This document shows positions 23,527-36,073 of a DNA stretch of 64,000 nucleotides, piece by piece. Under the pieces are notes generated by a model. That model had not been told where the DNA came from, did no database searches, and saw nothing but the letters and a program-made list of their open reading frames with translations. The first letter of the stretch is position 1. Each line of letters starts with the position of its first letter. A program made the translations under genes and the position numbers. The DNA is from Excoecaria cochinchinensis (Eukaryota; Streptophyta; Magnoliopsida; Malpighiales; Euphorbiaceae): positions 6,457,501 to 6,521,500 of the forward strand of contig CANTUQ010000043.1 in NCBI GenBank assembly GCA_947683425.1. The letters run 5' to 3'.

Positions 23527-24057
23527 GCAAAGCAACGGCGATGACCTTTGTTTAAGTTACCCTTTTCTGCTCTTTTGTTGTTGATGTTTCTTTTGTTGTT
23601 AATTTCTGCTAATCTGATGCAAAATTTATCACCTCTTCAATAATTTAGTTGGTTCTGTTTTGTGGGCTGTGAATCGCTTTCCTTTGGATTTTGGAGTTCG
23701 ATAATTTATGGTAGTGGCGATTGATTTAGCTGCTCTATTGAGCTTCATTAGAATTTTTTTGGTTCTTTTTTATTTGAAATGAATTGTTATCATTTACTGG
23801 TCTATACTCAGTAATCATTTATTACTTCATGCCTAGCTGGCTATCTATTACATGCTTTTGCTGCTTTGTTCTACATGTCGGCATGAGGTTTTCCTTTCTT
23901 TGCTCATTGTTTTTGTATTTGGGGCAGAGTTTATATTTTCCCATTATACGAAGGTCAATGATTAATGTGTACAGTATACATGCTATGTCTTCTGGATAGG
24001 TATGCATTGTAAGAAGTATTAACCTGCAAGTATATGTGTGAGTGTACATGTATGCAG

Positions 24058-24918
24058 AACGCAGAATACTGGAAGTAAGGGAGCGGGCTTAAGTAATTGG
24101 TCATGTGCCTGTTCGTTATCAAGTCAAGGGAATCAGAGTTATGTTAAATCTAACTGTTCTACATCGTGTGATTACAATCCAGGTATTTCTAATTTTGTTG
24201 TAATAATCGGGGACTATTTGAATTATTGTTTATTTATACTTCTACTTGATGTTTAGCAGGAACATATACTTGCTGCAAAAAATAATTAAATGTCATCAAA
24301 ATATCTTCTGTATGGAAATCCTGATAAAATTTTTTTAACCTAGGAAATTGGGGTAATGGAGATAGTTGAGCCTGGCTTTACAGATCTACAACCAAGTAGA
24401 GGGTAAAGTTGCTACAACTTTTTTCTCAGTTTAGCAAACTATAAGGAAGTAGGAGTGTATCTCAGTAACTAGTTTTGTTGATATATATATATATATATAT
24501 ATATGCACATACAACTTCTGGAGTGCTTTTAGCAGAATAATCAATCTTCATAATACAAGATTTATTTTCATACCTTTTTTGTGCTCTCACACTAAACTTT
24601 GTAAGAAATACATATTTTGAAGACAGTTCTGAGTTGGTTTATTGCATTTGAAAAACATAAAACTACCTAACAATGTGTTTTCTCTCTATATTTTGATTGT
24701 GAGGAACTGTCTATGCTTTATATGAAAATAACTTATTCATAATTTGCTGTAATTTTCTTATGAATTATTACTAGTGTTCCTTAACTGGTTTGCCTCTTAT
24801 ATTGCAGCTGAAGGAAGTGGAATTTCATGGAAATGTATTTGTGCTGCTAATGGGTTTCCTAAAATAGCTTCCGGTAGTCAAGATGCTACTTGTTTTATAG
24901 CCTACAACTGTAGTTCTG
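24058..24918 (+). pseudogene. captured exons of a NCRK-like receptor kinase
   Basis: Two exons. Exon a, 24058-24182 (acceptor 'tgtatgcag', donor CCAG|gtattt), encodes LSNWSCACSLSSQGNQSY and SNCSTSCDYNP. Exon b, 24808-24918 (acceptor 'atattgcag', donor TCTG|gtaccc), encodes EGSGISWKCICAANGFPKIA and SQDATCFIAYNCSSG. Both are phase 1 at the donor side and join in frame through a split Ala codon. The Cys-rich pattern matches, from memory, the extracellular region of receptor-like Ser/Thr kinase NCRK. No transmembrane or kinase exon is found. A (TA)n microsatellite lies in the intron at 24480-24504. Because introns are kept, genomic DNA was captured, not a processed mRNA. The family name is an inference. 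Confidence 0.6.
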
Positions 24919-25636
24919 GTACCCTTCTTTTCTCTTCTATCTGTAAACCCCCCCACCCCAATTATCTAGATGTTAGTATTGCGCCTTGACTTAGGTGGTA
25001 AGAGGAGTTTGAATTGATGTGTCTATCATTGATCACCCTGTTTGTTTTATCTCTCTTAGTTGAATTGTTTTTGCATCAGTCTAGAATATAACACTAGAAT
25101 ATAAGGGTAAAATACATGATATTGCAAATTAGTTGGCATACTTTACTTTTGTTGATAAACAGGGGATTTATCTTTAATGCAGAGTTCATTCCATCATTCT
25201 TGATCTATACATTTATCTGCATCAGAATAGGAAATGCAATAAGCTATGCATAATTGCATTAGATGGTTCAAACTGCTTGTTAAGTTGTTATCTCAAGTTT
25301 TTTTTCTGGTTTTCATAAACTGCAACATAACTTCATAATTGTAGCTAGTTTTTAATGAGCTGCTAATAATTATTCTGCAACTCACTTTAGAGGCAAAATA
25401 CTTGATGTCTATATCATCATCATCAGAAAAAACTCTTAATTTTCCTCAAGTACATTGCTTCTCCAGCATAAACCAGCTGCAAGAAATGTTGATGATTTGA
25501 ATTTCCGGATAAATCAACAGATAATACATAGTAATGCAAAACTTTTTCAAAAATCTAAAGCATCAATATTTAATAAACGATCAGAGCTGGCAACTGATCA
25601 AGTTCAATATTTGCTTGGCACTGAAAAAAATCATAC

Positions 25637-26397
25637 TTTCATTATTTGTGGATGATTCCATGGTCCCTTGTCCGCTCTAAGACAACCACCTTCATTTGGG
25701 CATGAACAGGATCCGCCAAGAAATTCTGGCAATTGGCTGTTCATAAAGAAACCACCAAAAATAAGTTTGCAGCAAAAGTTATAAGATATTTTAGCTATAA
25801 TGAATTTGCACCAAAAGAAAATAAATTTCCAACCTTGAATCCATAATTTCAAGCAACTTAGTTTGGAATTTAATGCCTAAAACCTGTGAAGCCAGATCAG
25901 AATGATTTAGTATTAGGTCTTCAAATTATGTTAGAAAGAAATATCAAATACCAAAGCTCTAATACATTTATCTTTGAAGTAGTCTTGGGGTCTAGAAAGC
26001 CTTTTGATGTGTTCCATATGAGTTTGAATCCACTACCAGCATTAACAATGAACATCTGATGCAATGTCTATCACAAAACAGCACGTATTAGAAGTTATAA
26101 GCAAATGAATACACAGTAACTCAAGAGAAATTTTCTAGTAATTTACTTTAAAAAATAAACAACCTCAAGATAGTTGTCCCCATCAATTTTCTACATTCGC
26201 ATAACCAGTTCATGTGCAACTTTTTCGAAGCTCATCCAGTTCTGCATAACCAGCAAAATTTCCAAGAAAAACAGCATAATTAAAAGGTAATCAGTATGTA
26301 GGATTGCAATAAACACTATAACAGGCTCTGAAATTACCAGGCCATACACATCCAATACTGTTATTGTAGAATCTATTGCACCATGAGTGAGGTTGTA
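25637..26397 (-). pseudogene. captured exons of a SEC14/SFH-like gene
   Basis: Five minus-strand exons in gene order: about 26397-26338 (AIDSTITVLDVYGL), 26241-26164 (FEKVAHELVMRM*KIDGDNYLE), 26067-25966 (TLHQMFIVNAGSGFKLIWNT, then FLDPKTTSKIN), 25883-25834 (VLGIKFQTKLLEIMD) and 25736-25637 (QLPEFLGGSCSCPNEGGC, then RADKGPW). Splice sites are canonical and all junctions keep frame, giving the second half of a CRAL-TRIO lipid-binding domain as in plant SFH phosphatidylinositol-transfer proteins. A TAG at 26191-26193 stands where the family has Gln (RLQKIDGDNY), again CAG to TAG. N- and C-terminal exons are absent, so no functional protein is expected. Confidence 0.85.
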
Positions 26398-26642
26398 CAA
26401 ATACTCTCAACTGTTGCACCAGATAAATCTCGAAGAAACAGTCCTGTAAATCTTTTTCAGGTATATAATCAATATATCGTTTTCTTTTTTTTTTTTAATT
26501 TCTGTATTTTTGAACTAAAATCCATTTTTTTTTTCTATATTTGATAATTAAAGTGCCTAATTTCCATGCATTCTTTGAATATCAATAAAGATATATGCAT
26601 TTACCCAATTGGTAGGTATAATAAATTTTACATGCATTGGCA

Positions 26643-26805
26643 GATGTCTTTCACACGTAGCATGAGAGCTCAACCGCACATTCAAAAGCCTGAGAGTCAA
26701 GTTCAAGTTCCTTTTGATGCTTCAAAGCTCAGCAGAAACACATCAGTTAATCAGACGACTCAGTGTTCAGTGTTATTAGATGTTGAGCTAAGTTGTTTAT
26801 TTTGA
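26643..26805 (+). other. exon-like segment, possible third capture or terminal exon
   Basis: After an acceptor-like 'tgcattggcag', an open frame runs MSFTRSMRAQPHIQ.. to ..CSVLLDVELSCLF and a stop at 26805. The family is not recognised. It could be a terminal exon of a transposon transcript or another captured piece. Confidence 0.25.
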
Positions 26806-27529
26806 CACCCCGTCTTTTATTCCTACTTTAGCTGCTTTGATTCTCTTGTTTTGAACTTTGTCAGAATGTTTACTGTCTCTTTATTTATTTGTCTATCATG
26901 GATGTAAGTTATATTATATCTTTTTATTGTTATAATGTCATTAAACTTATAATTATTTTTTACTTTTTCTTTGAAGTTCCATTCATTTTTTGAATATTTT
27001 GAAGTGTATATACAATTACACTTGTTGGATTTTGGATATTTTGAAGTGTATATATAATTATACTTGTTGGGAGATTTTGAATATTTAAGGTAAATGATAT
27101 TTTAAATTAAAAGGATGAAATTATTTTGCCTTTTGATTTATTGCCTTTATGAATGAATTTTAATTATAAATTTATGTTTTAAATTCTACAGGTTTTCAAA
27201 ACAATGGACAATGAAAATACGAGGTTCATTATGCATTCTTCTTAAAATTCTAGGTGAATAAAAAATGATATAGATGGGGCTGTTTTTATACTTTATACTT
27301 GCATATGATAAATACAATATCAAACAATTTCGAAGTATTGATCTATTATGTATCCGATATTTTTCAATCTATGAAAAAGCTATTTATTATAATTTTTGAT
27401 ATATATATGTGTGTGAATGATGTGTACAGGTAATAGTCAAATAAAATATTTTATTTATTATGAAAATTTAATATTAATTCCCGAATTTTCTTTCAACGAT
27501 GAAAAATGAGTGGCTAAAATGTATCTTTA

Positions 27530-28070
27530 ACGACTAAAAATTCATTCATTGAAAGCGAAATTTTTTAGCGAAGGGAAAATCTGGTTGGTAAAACGGTATT
27601 TTTAACGACTAGAAATTTTTTCGTTAAAAGTGAATACAAATAGCGAAGGGACAATCTCGTCGCTAAAAGATATTTTTAACGACCGAAAATTTTTTCGTTG
27701 AAAGTGAATATAATTAACGAAGGGAAAATACGGTGGCTAATAGGTATATTTAACGACCGTAAATCGCTTCGTTGAAAGTCAATATAATTAACGAAGGGAA
27801 ACTTTGGTCGCTAAAAGATATTTTTAACGACCCGAAATCCCTTCGTTGAAAGTGAATACAAGTAGCGAAGGGAAAATCCGGTCGCTAAAAATCATTATTC
27901 AACGACTGGAAATTTTCCGGTCGTTAAAGTCATTAATGATCGGATTCAATATCCGGTCATCTATACCTTTAACGAAGGGGCTTTTACCGACCAAATTTTT
28001 CGGTCGTCGTAGATCTTTAATGATCGGATTTTGACTTTTAACGACCGGATTTCCCTTCTTTAAAGAGCAT
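27530..28070. repeat. CACTA right subterminal repeats
   Basis: At least five units of about 65-70 bp built from TTTTTAACGACC, TTTTTTCGTTGAAAGTGA and TAGCGAAGGGAAAATC. The final units resemble the left array in inverted orientation. Confidence 0.85.
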
Positions 28071-29069
28071 TTTTCTTGTAGTGATTAGAATTGAGATATG
28101 AAAATATTGAAATTTTATTCCAAGAAAAGTAGGCTTGAAAAAAATGAAGAAAGAAAATTAACGATTCTTTAAGAACAAAGAATTAATTTCTTTGCCTAAA
28201 AAATGATTTTTATTGCTTAAAAATAAAATAAAAAAATGATTTTAAAAATAAATACTGATTTTGTTTACCTCAAAATAAAATATTTTAAGAAAATTAAATG
28301 AAAAAATTAGATTTTTATAATAAACACTTATTTTGTTTGTATCAAAATTAATTTTCCATCAAAAAGAGATTCAAAATAAAATCAATGAAAAAAGTTTAAT
28401 TGAACACAAATGCAAAAGAAAAAATGAATTTTGAGAGCAAATAATTGTTGTATTTGTCTCAAAATTAAATCAAACAACAAAACTCCTTCCAAATATATGT
28501 TTAGAAGAAATTATGTTGGAAAAAGACTGAAAGATGAACTTTTCTCTTTTTATTTTTTCTTGTAGAAAAATCTGGAATTTTTAGAGAGAAATTGAGAGGA
28601 AGAAGAAGAAGAGCAAATATGAAAAAAACCCTAGAAAAAATCCCCCCCTTTTAGGTTTTCATCTCTTTCTTTTTATATTAAGAAAATAGGAAAATAATAT
28701 TAATTAAAGGGATAAAACTTAATAAATCAGATATTATCTATTTTAAATTTTAAAAAGTGAAAAAAACCTGAAAATTCCTTAAAAAGTGATTAAAGATCGA
28801 ATTTTGTGGAAAAAAATCGAAAAAATTGAATTTTGGGGCGAAAATGACCATTTGAGGCGGAACTGGGGCTACGGACTCCCGTCGGTGCGCCCGACTGGCG
28901 TCCGTAGCGCACGCTACGCGGCGTCGTGCGGACAATGGCGCGTCGCGTGTGCGATCGACGTCGCACGCGCCTCGCAGCGCGCTGCCGTAAGGCGCCACCG
29001 CAGCCCACGCTAGGAATTGTTTTTAAAAAAAATTAACTAAAAATACTACAATTTCTAAACCCCATTTTT

Positions 29070-29131
29070 CAAATCTAATTTTCAAAATATTTTAGCGACC
29101 TTTTGTAAATCTAATTTTCAAAATATTTTAG
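29070..29131. repeat. short tandem duplication at Tat3/copia junction
   Basis: Two adjacent copies of about 29 bp containing 'tctaattttcaaaatatttt' and 'agcgacc', ending exactly where copia integrase resumes. Confidence 0.8.
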
Positions 29132-30388
29132 CGACCTGGCTAGTAGAATTAGAAGCTGGGAAGAATGGTTTATGTTCCCAGAAAGTAACATCAAATGACA
29201 CAAAATACCTGTTAAGTTCTGGGCAATAGCATCTGTACCCCTTTTGCAAATGAGAATACCCCAAGAAGACACACTTCAGTGACTTTGGATCCAATTTAGT
29301 GATATGAGGCCGCACATCACGAACAAAACAAGTGCTCCCAAATATTCGTGATTCTATAAGAAACAATGGTTTAGATGGAAAAATAACAGAGTAGGGAGTC
29401 TCACCAGCAAGCACTGATGAGGGCATGCGATTAATCAGGAAACAAGTAGTAGACACCGCATCGGCCCAAAATTGTTTAGGAACTTTTGTCTGAAATAAAA
29501 GGGCCTGTACTGTCTCCAGCAAATGTCTGTTTTTCCTCTCAGCGACTCCATTTTGGGACGGTGTGTCTATACATGATGATTGATGAAGTATACCATTCTG
29601 AGTCATGTATGTCTGAAAAGTATCTGAAAAATATTCTTTTGCATTATCACTTCTCAAAATGCGAACAGAAGCATTAAATTGAGTTTTGACCTCAGCACAA
29701 AAATGAGTGAATAATTCAAATCAACTTTTCATAAAATATGTCCGAGTCAGACGGGAGTAATCATCCACAAATGTTACAAAATACCTGAACCCAGGTTTGG
29801 TTGTCACAGAACACGATCCCCAAACATCTGAATGAACCAATTCAAATGCAGAATCGACTCGTTTATTAATCCGAGGACTCAAAGAGCCATGGTGGTGCTT
29901 GGCATACTAAAATGACTCACAATCAAGAGAAGAAACATTAGAAAATTGAGGACAAAGTTTCTTCAGATTTGACAAAGAAGGATGTCCCAACCGACAGTGT
30001 GCTTCAAAATGAGACAAAACACTAGAACAAGCAACTGGCCTTGGTATCTTTCTATCAAGAATATAAAGACCTCCTGAGAGGTAACCTTCACCAATGATCT
30101 ATTTCGTTATAAGATCTTGAAAGACACAGTGATCAGGGAAGAAGGAAATACAACAATTAAGATCACGTGTAAGTTTACTTACAGAAACCAAGTTAAAAGC
30201 AAGCTTCGGTATATGTAGAAATGAACCCATAGAAATTGACGAAGTTAGGTTAACTGTACCAAAACCGTTTACATGAGAGAGTGATCCATCTTGCATTGTA
30301 ACTGTAGAAGAAGATGCATGAGACTGACAAGTAGAAAATACATTTCGATTGCCTGTTATATGATCTGTAGCACCAGAATCAATGGCCT
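29132..30388 (-). pseudogene. pol: copia protease-integrase
   Basis: The minus strand begins near 30388 with the protease site AIDSGATDHITGN, continues FGTVNLTSSISMGSFLHIP and KLAFNLVSVSKLTRDLNC, then a GAG-pre-integrase segment (HCRLGHPSLSNLKKLC). The integrase core shows catalytic Asp in VHSDVWG, Asp in RSDNAKEYF and Glu in NGVAERKNRHLLE. It ends with CVFLGYSHLQKGYRCYCP and FVSFDVTFWEHKPFF, just before the Tat3 LTR. Stops at about 30097, 29908 and 29720 and one before the protease site disable it. The last part (29118-29657) is an uninterrupted frame. Confidence 0.85.
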
Positions 30389-30427
30389 ATTGAGATGAGG
30401 AAGAAAAAAGACATGTATTTGGATTTT

Positions 30428-30646
30428 TTACCCAGTAGTAGTTGTGTTGGAAGAAATTTTCAAAGAATTTCGATACTGGATAAATTTTGCATACTCATTT
30501 GTAGAAATCATATCATACTTTCCAGAGGTACTGGTCGTAGCAATGTTTGCTAATTTGGGCTTTTGGTTATGTAATTTTCTACAAAACTTTTTTATATGAC
30601 TAAGTTTATTGCAATAATAGCAGATCATATTTTTGTTCCAACTCAT
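30428..30646 (-). pseudogene. gag: copia gag zinc-knuckle fragment
   Basis: The minus-strand frame carries CYYCNKLSHIKKFC, a CX2CX4HX4C knuckle, followed by a short linker toward the protease. Most of the upstream Gag (capsid) is missing or unrecognisable in 30647-30960, so the element lacks a usable Gag. Confidence 0.75.
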
Positions 30647-31671
30647 ATTAAATAATACCGAGTGAAAAAGAATATCACCTCACAAATATTCAAACAGCAA
30701 ACCAATACACAAGTACTGTTGGCAATAAAAACCACCAGCCAGCAAAGAATAATTTTCCTAAATAAATCCAATCAAGCAGCAACTTAATATCTTAATTATT
30801 AAAATAGCCACCAAGCCTTAATTGCAGTAGCACCTCAACATAAACTCCCAACACTTCCAATGCCAAAACACCCAAATATTTTTTCTTAAATAACACACAC
30901 AGCAACTAAAGAGAGGTAAGGACAAAACCTTTTGTGAAGAGAACAAATTCAACCAAGAGGGGGACAAACTCATCTATTCACCGGAGAACAGGAGCAGAGT
31001 CTGAAGATCGGAACTTGAAGAACCATCAACAAAGGAAACCACCTCAAGAGGACACCGGCACCTGACCGGAAATGACAGGGCGACATCGGAGAAGGGGTCA
31101 GAGGTCCAACGAAAAATGGACAAAGAGCAGAACTTGGAGAACAGAGGCTGACGAAGAAATCTAGAGGATCAAACACCATCAACCAGAGGAAATCACCCCA
31201 CGAAGACACCGAATACTGATCGGGGATGACAAGGCGATGCCAGAGACGGAATCGTAAGACCGTCGGACGTCGGACGCACTCCCATGCGCCGGAGCGTGAG
31301 GAATAGGTCAGACTTTGTGGCGACGCGTTTAGCCCACTTACTGGACGGATGGTCGCTGAAAAACGTGTATAGTCCGAAATGGAGGAGGCGGTTCTTCCCG
31401 TGGTGGTGGTGAGGCAAACCGGTCATCGGATCGGGTGACCTAATGCTGACAGAAACTTCAACCAAAAATGGGAAACCGGCGAGTCTTCAATCGGCGCGTG
31501 AGGTCCATTCGCCTGCCGGATGGTCACCGGATTTTGTGTGGCGGCCAGAATACCACCTGCACTCCTTCTGATGTTGGCGGTGAGATGAAAAAATCACCAG
31601 AGCTGGTGACCCAAAAGTGGACAGATTCTTCCACCAAAAAAAACCCAGAAACCCAAAAGAAAGAGGCTAAG
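30647..31671 (-). other. copia leader with internal duplication
   Basis: No gag N-terminus recognised. 31004-31110 and 31160-31260 are two diverged copies of one segment (about 155-165 bp apart), sharing 'accatcaac', 'aggaaa(c/t)cacc' and 'cggggatgacaaggcga'-like blocks. Short ORFs on both strands (30970-31728) are fortuitous. Confidence 0.5.
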
Positions 31672-31683
31672 GCTCTGATACCA
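31672..31683 (-). promoter_or_regulatory. copia primer binding site (initiator Met tRNA)
   Basis: The minus strand reads TGGTATCAGAGC directly after the LTR, the standard complement of plant initiator tRNA-Met used by copia elements. Confidence 0.9.
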
Positions 31684-31800
31684 TGTGAGAAAACACACAT
31701 GGAAATTGAATTCTCTGTATTCAATTAATTAAAACCTTAGATTACACTATATATTTATACAATGCTTAATTCCTTAATTAGCTCCTTAATTTGCTCTACC
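31684..31800 (-). repeat. copia 5' LTR, truncated
   Basis: 117 bp matching 19295-19411 of the other LTR with few differences. The outer ~47 bp (TGTTAGTTG.. end) are missing, and chromovirus integrase starts at once, so the end was lost by a deletion that also removed a few integrase codons. Confidence 0.8.
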
Positions 31801-32841
31801 TTCGTTGAGGTATGATAGGTAGAATTATACCAAAATTCTGCCCATGATAACCAATGGGACCAGGTTTTGGGTTGATCCGTCGTGAAGCAACGCAAATACG
31901 TCTTGAGGCATCGGTTAACCACTTCTGTCTGACCATCAGTTTGGGGATGGTATGCGAAACTAAGACTGAGCTTCATTCCCCGGAGCTTAAATATTTCTTG
32001 CCAGAAAGGACTGATAAACATGGGAAACCTATCACTCAAAATTGACTTGGGCAACCCATGGAGGCAGATGATTTCTCACAGAAAGCCTTCAGTTAAAGCT
32101 CTTGCTGTGTAGGGATGCTTGAGGGGAATGAAGTGACTATACTTAGATAATCTATCAACCACAACCCAAATCGGATCATAGCCCTTCGACCGCGGCAGCC
32201 CAGTTATGAAATCCATTGAAATCTCTTCCCAAATCTTGTCCGGTATTGGCAATGGTTGCAACAAACCACCAGGCACTAGGGTTAAAGCTTTATATCGCTG
32301 ACAGGGATCACAATTTTTGACAAATCGCTATATCGTTTTCGTCATTCCAAACCAATAGATGATCGAAGCTAATCTGCAGTATGTCCTGTAGTATCCAGAG
32401 TGACCGCCCAAGGGACTAGCATGGAATTCTTCAAGGAGCATAGGAATCCAGGGAGATGAGGATGAAATGACCAACCTAGCCTTGTAGTACAGTCGCCCAT
32501 GTTGGACAGTAAATCCCCGATGGGAAGAAGGATCTTTTTGTAAATCATGCAAGATACGTTGAATTTGAGAATATGTGTTAACCCCTTGCAATAACTCTTG
32601 CCCCCCTATCCACAATGGACTACTGGTCATGGATTGGAGCTCACCAGAATTGGACAATCGAGACAAGGCATCCAATGCACTATTCTCCCTACCTGGTTTG
32701 TAACGAACTTCAAATTTATACCCCATCAATTTTGCTAGCCAATTTTGTTGGTCCTGTGTTGTGATTTATTGGTGTAGCAGCTATCTAATGCTCTGCTGGT
32801 CTGTGTAGACAATGAAAGTCTGCCCCAAAAGATAAGAACGT
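31801..32841 (-). pseudogene. pol: chromovirus RNase H end and integrase core
   Basis: The minus strand from 32841 encodes the RNase H end (FIVYTDQQS, GYKFEVRYKPGRENSALDAL). A zinc-binding region with HASPLGGHSGYYRTYCRLA follows, then the integrase core: ISMDFITGLPRSKGYD with the first Asp, ILSDRFPMFISPFW with the second and TDGQTEVVNRCLKTYLR with the Glu. It ends WAEFWYNSTYHTST at the copia boundary. Stops are scattered, for example at 32328 and 32076. It is split from RT by Tat2 and from the chromodomain by copia. Confidence 0.85.
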
Positions 32842-35557
<2,716 letters not shown>

Positions 35558-35558
35558 G

Positions 35559-35576
35559 TGGCGACTCCACTGGGGA
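35559..35576 (+). promoter_or_regulatory. Tat2 primer binding site (tRNA-Arg)
   Basis: TGGCGACTCCACTGGGGA, one base after the LTR end and identical to the Tat1 site. Confidence 0.8.
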
Positions 35577-36068
35577 CCAAGAGACTTCCCTTCGAAAGTA
35601 CCTTGGTTAAAATTTACAATTGAGTTTTAATTTGGAAATTTTATCTCTTTTCGAAATTGCATTGCATCTATGCTAGAGCCTTAGATTATACTAGTTTGGT
35701 CCCTATTTTAACCCTGGTGCATTCCCGAAGCATAACCCTACGTTCTCTCAATGTGGGGAAGTGTTAAGGATAATCACCAGCCCAAGCCCGTACCTTATGG
35801 TATATTAAATGGTGACCCAATCGATCGTTATGCTCGTGATGAGCTAGATCCATTGGCAGGGACCATGCTTGGGTAACCCTAAAGTTTCACTACCTTTGAC
35901 CAAAGCTCATGTAATGGCAATATCTACTTCCACTAGGTGAAATGTATCATAATATCGTGCTTGCTATGTGGACCGTTACATATTGAACAAGATTAGTTAA
36001 ATTAAATGGTCCTTCATCAAAGGCTTTCATGCCTCGATAGGCCCATCTTAATTTAATTGAGGTGTTTA
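35577..36068 (+). other. Tat2 leader, first part
   Basis: Noncoding. It matches the Tat4 leader (for example 'agagccttagattatactag' at 35678 versus the related block at 58225). It is interrupted by Athila2 and resumes at 49471. Confidence 0.7.
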
Positions 36069-36073
36069 AATAT
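36069..36073. repeat. Athila2 target-site duplication, left
   Basis: AAATA, matching 49466-49470. Confidence 0.9.

Larger units (their letters stand above)
22885..28083. mobile_element. non-autonomous CACTA transposon with captured gene fragments
   Basis: Terminal inverted repeats CACTACAAGAAAA at 22885 and its complement TTTTCTTGTAGTG ending at 28083. A 3-bp ATT duplication flanks both ends (22882-22884, 28084-28086), as expected for CACTA (En/Spm). Length is 5199 bp. Subterminal arrays of TTAACGACC-type repeats lie at both ends. No TNPA/TNPD-type transposase is recognised, so it depends on a partner. The interior carries intron-containing exons of two unrelated host genes in opposite orientations. 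Confidence 0.9.
21089..29131 (-). mobile_element. Tat3: truncated solo LTR, split by CACTA
   Basis: The minus-strand LTR ends ..GGTTCGGCGCGTGTCA at 21089, and no primer site or internal region follows: copia RT resumes at once. Without the CACTA element it is about 2.8 kb. The 5' edge at 29131 lacks a TG terminus and joins copia integrase directly, so its start was deleted together with copia sequence. It contains a GC-rich palindromic block at 28855-29010 (GTAGCGCACGCTAC near 28903) and an AT-rich middle. No full-length partner is in the window. Confidence 0.7.
19295..31800 (-). mobile_element. Ty1/copia element, split by a Tat LTR
   Basis: Minus-strand copia element inserted in the chromovirus integrase gene. 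Left LTR 19295-19458, polypurine tract, RT-RH, the Tat3 LTR insertion, integrase, protease, gag knuckle, leader, initiator-Met PBS and a truncated right LTR at 31684-31800. Net length without Tat3 is about 4.5 kb. The copia gene order (PR-INT-RT-RH) is clear. All frames carry stops. Confidence 0.85.

Noticed and set aside
25455..25655. 66-codon ORF between the two captured genes as a third captured exon
   Set aside because: No recognised family and no consistent splice sites with either neighbour.
31840..32050. Plus-strand ORF in the chromovirus integrase region
   Set aside because: It is the shadow of the minus-strand integrase, which has conserved catalytic motifs.
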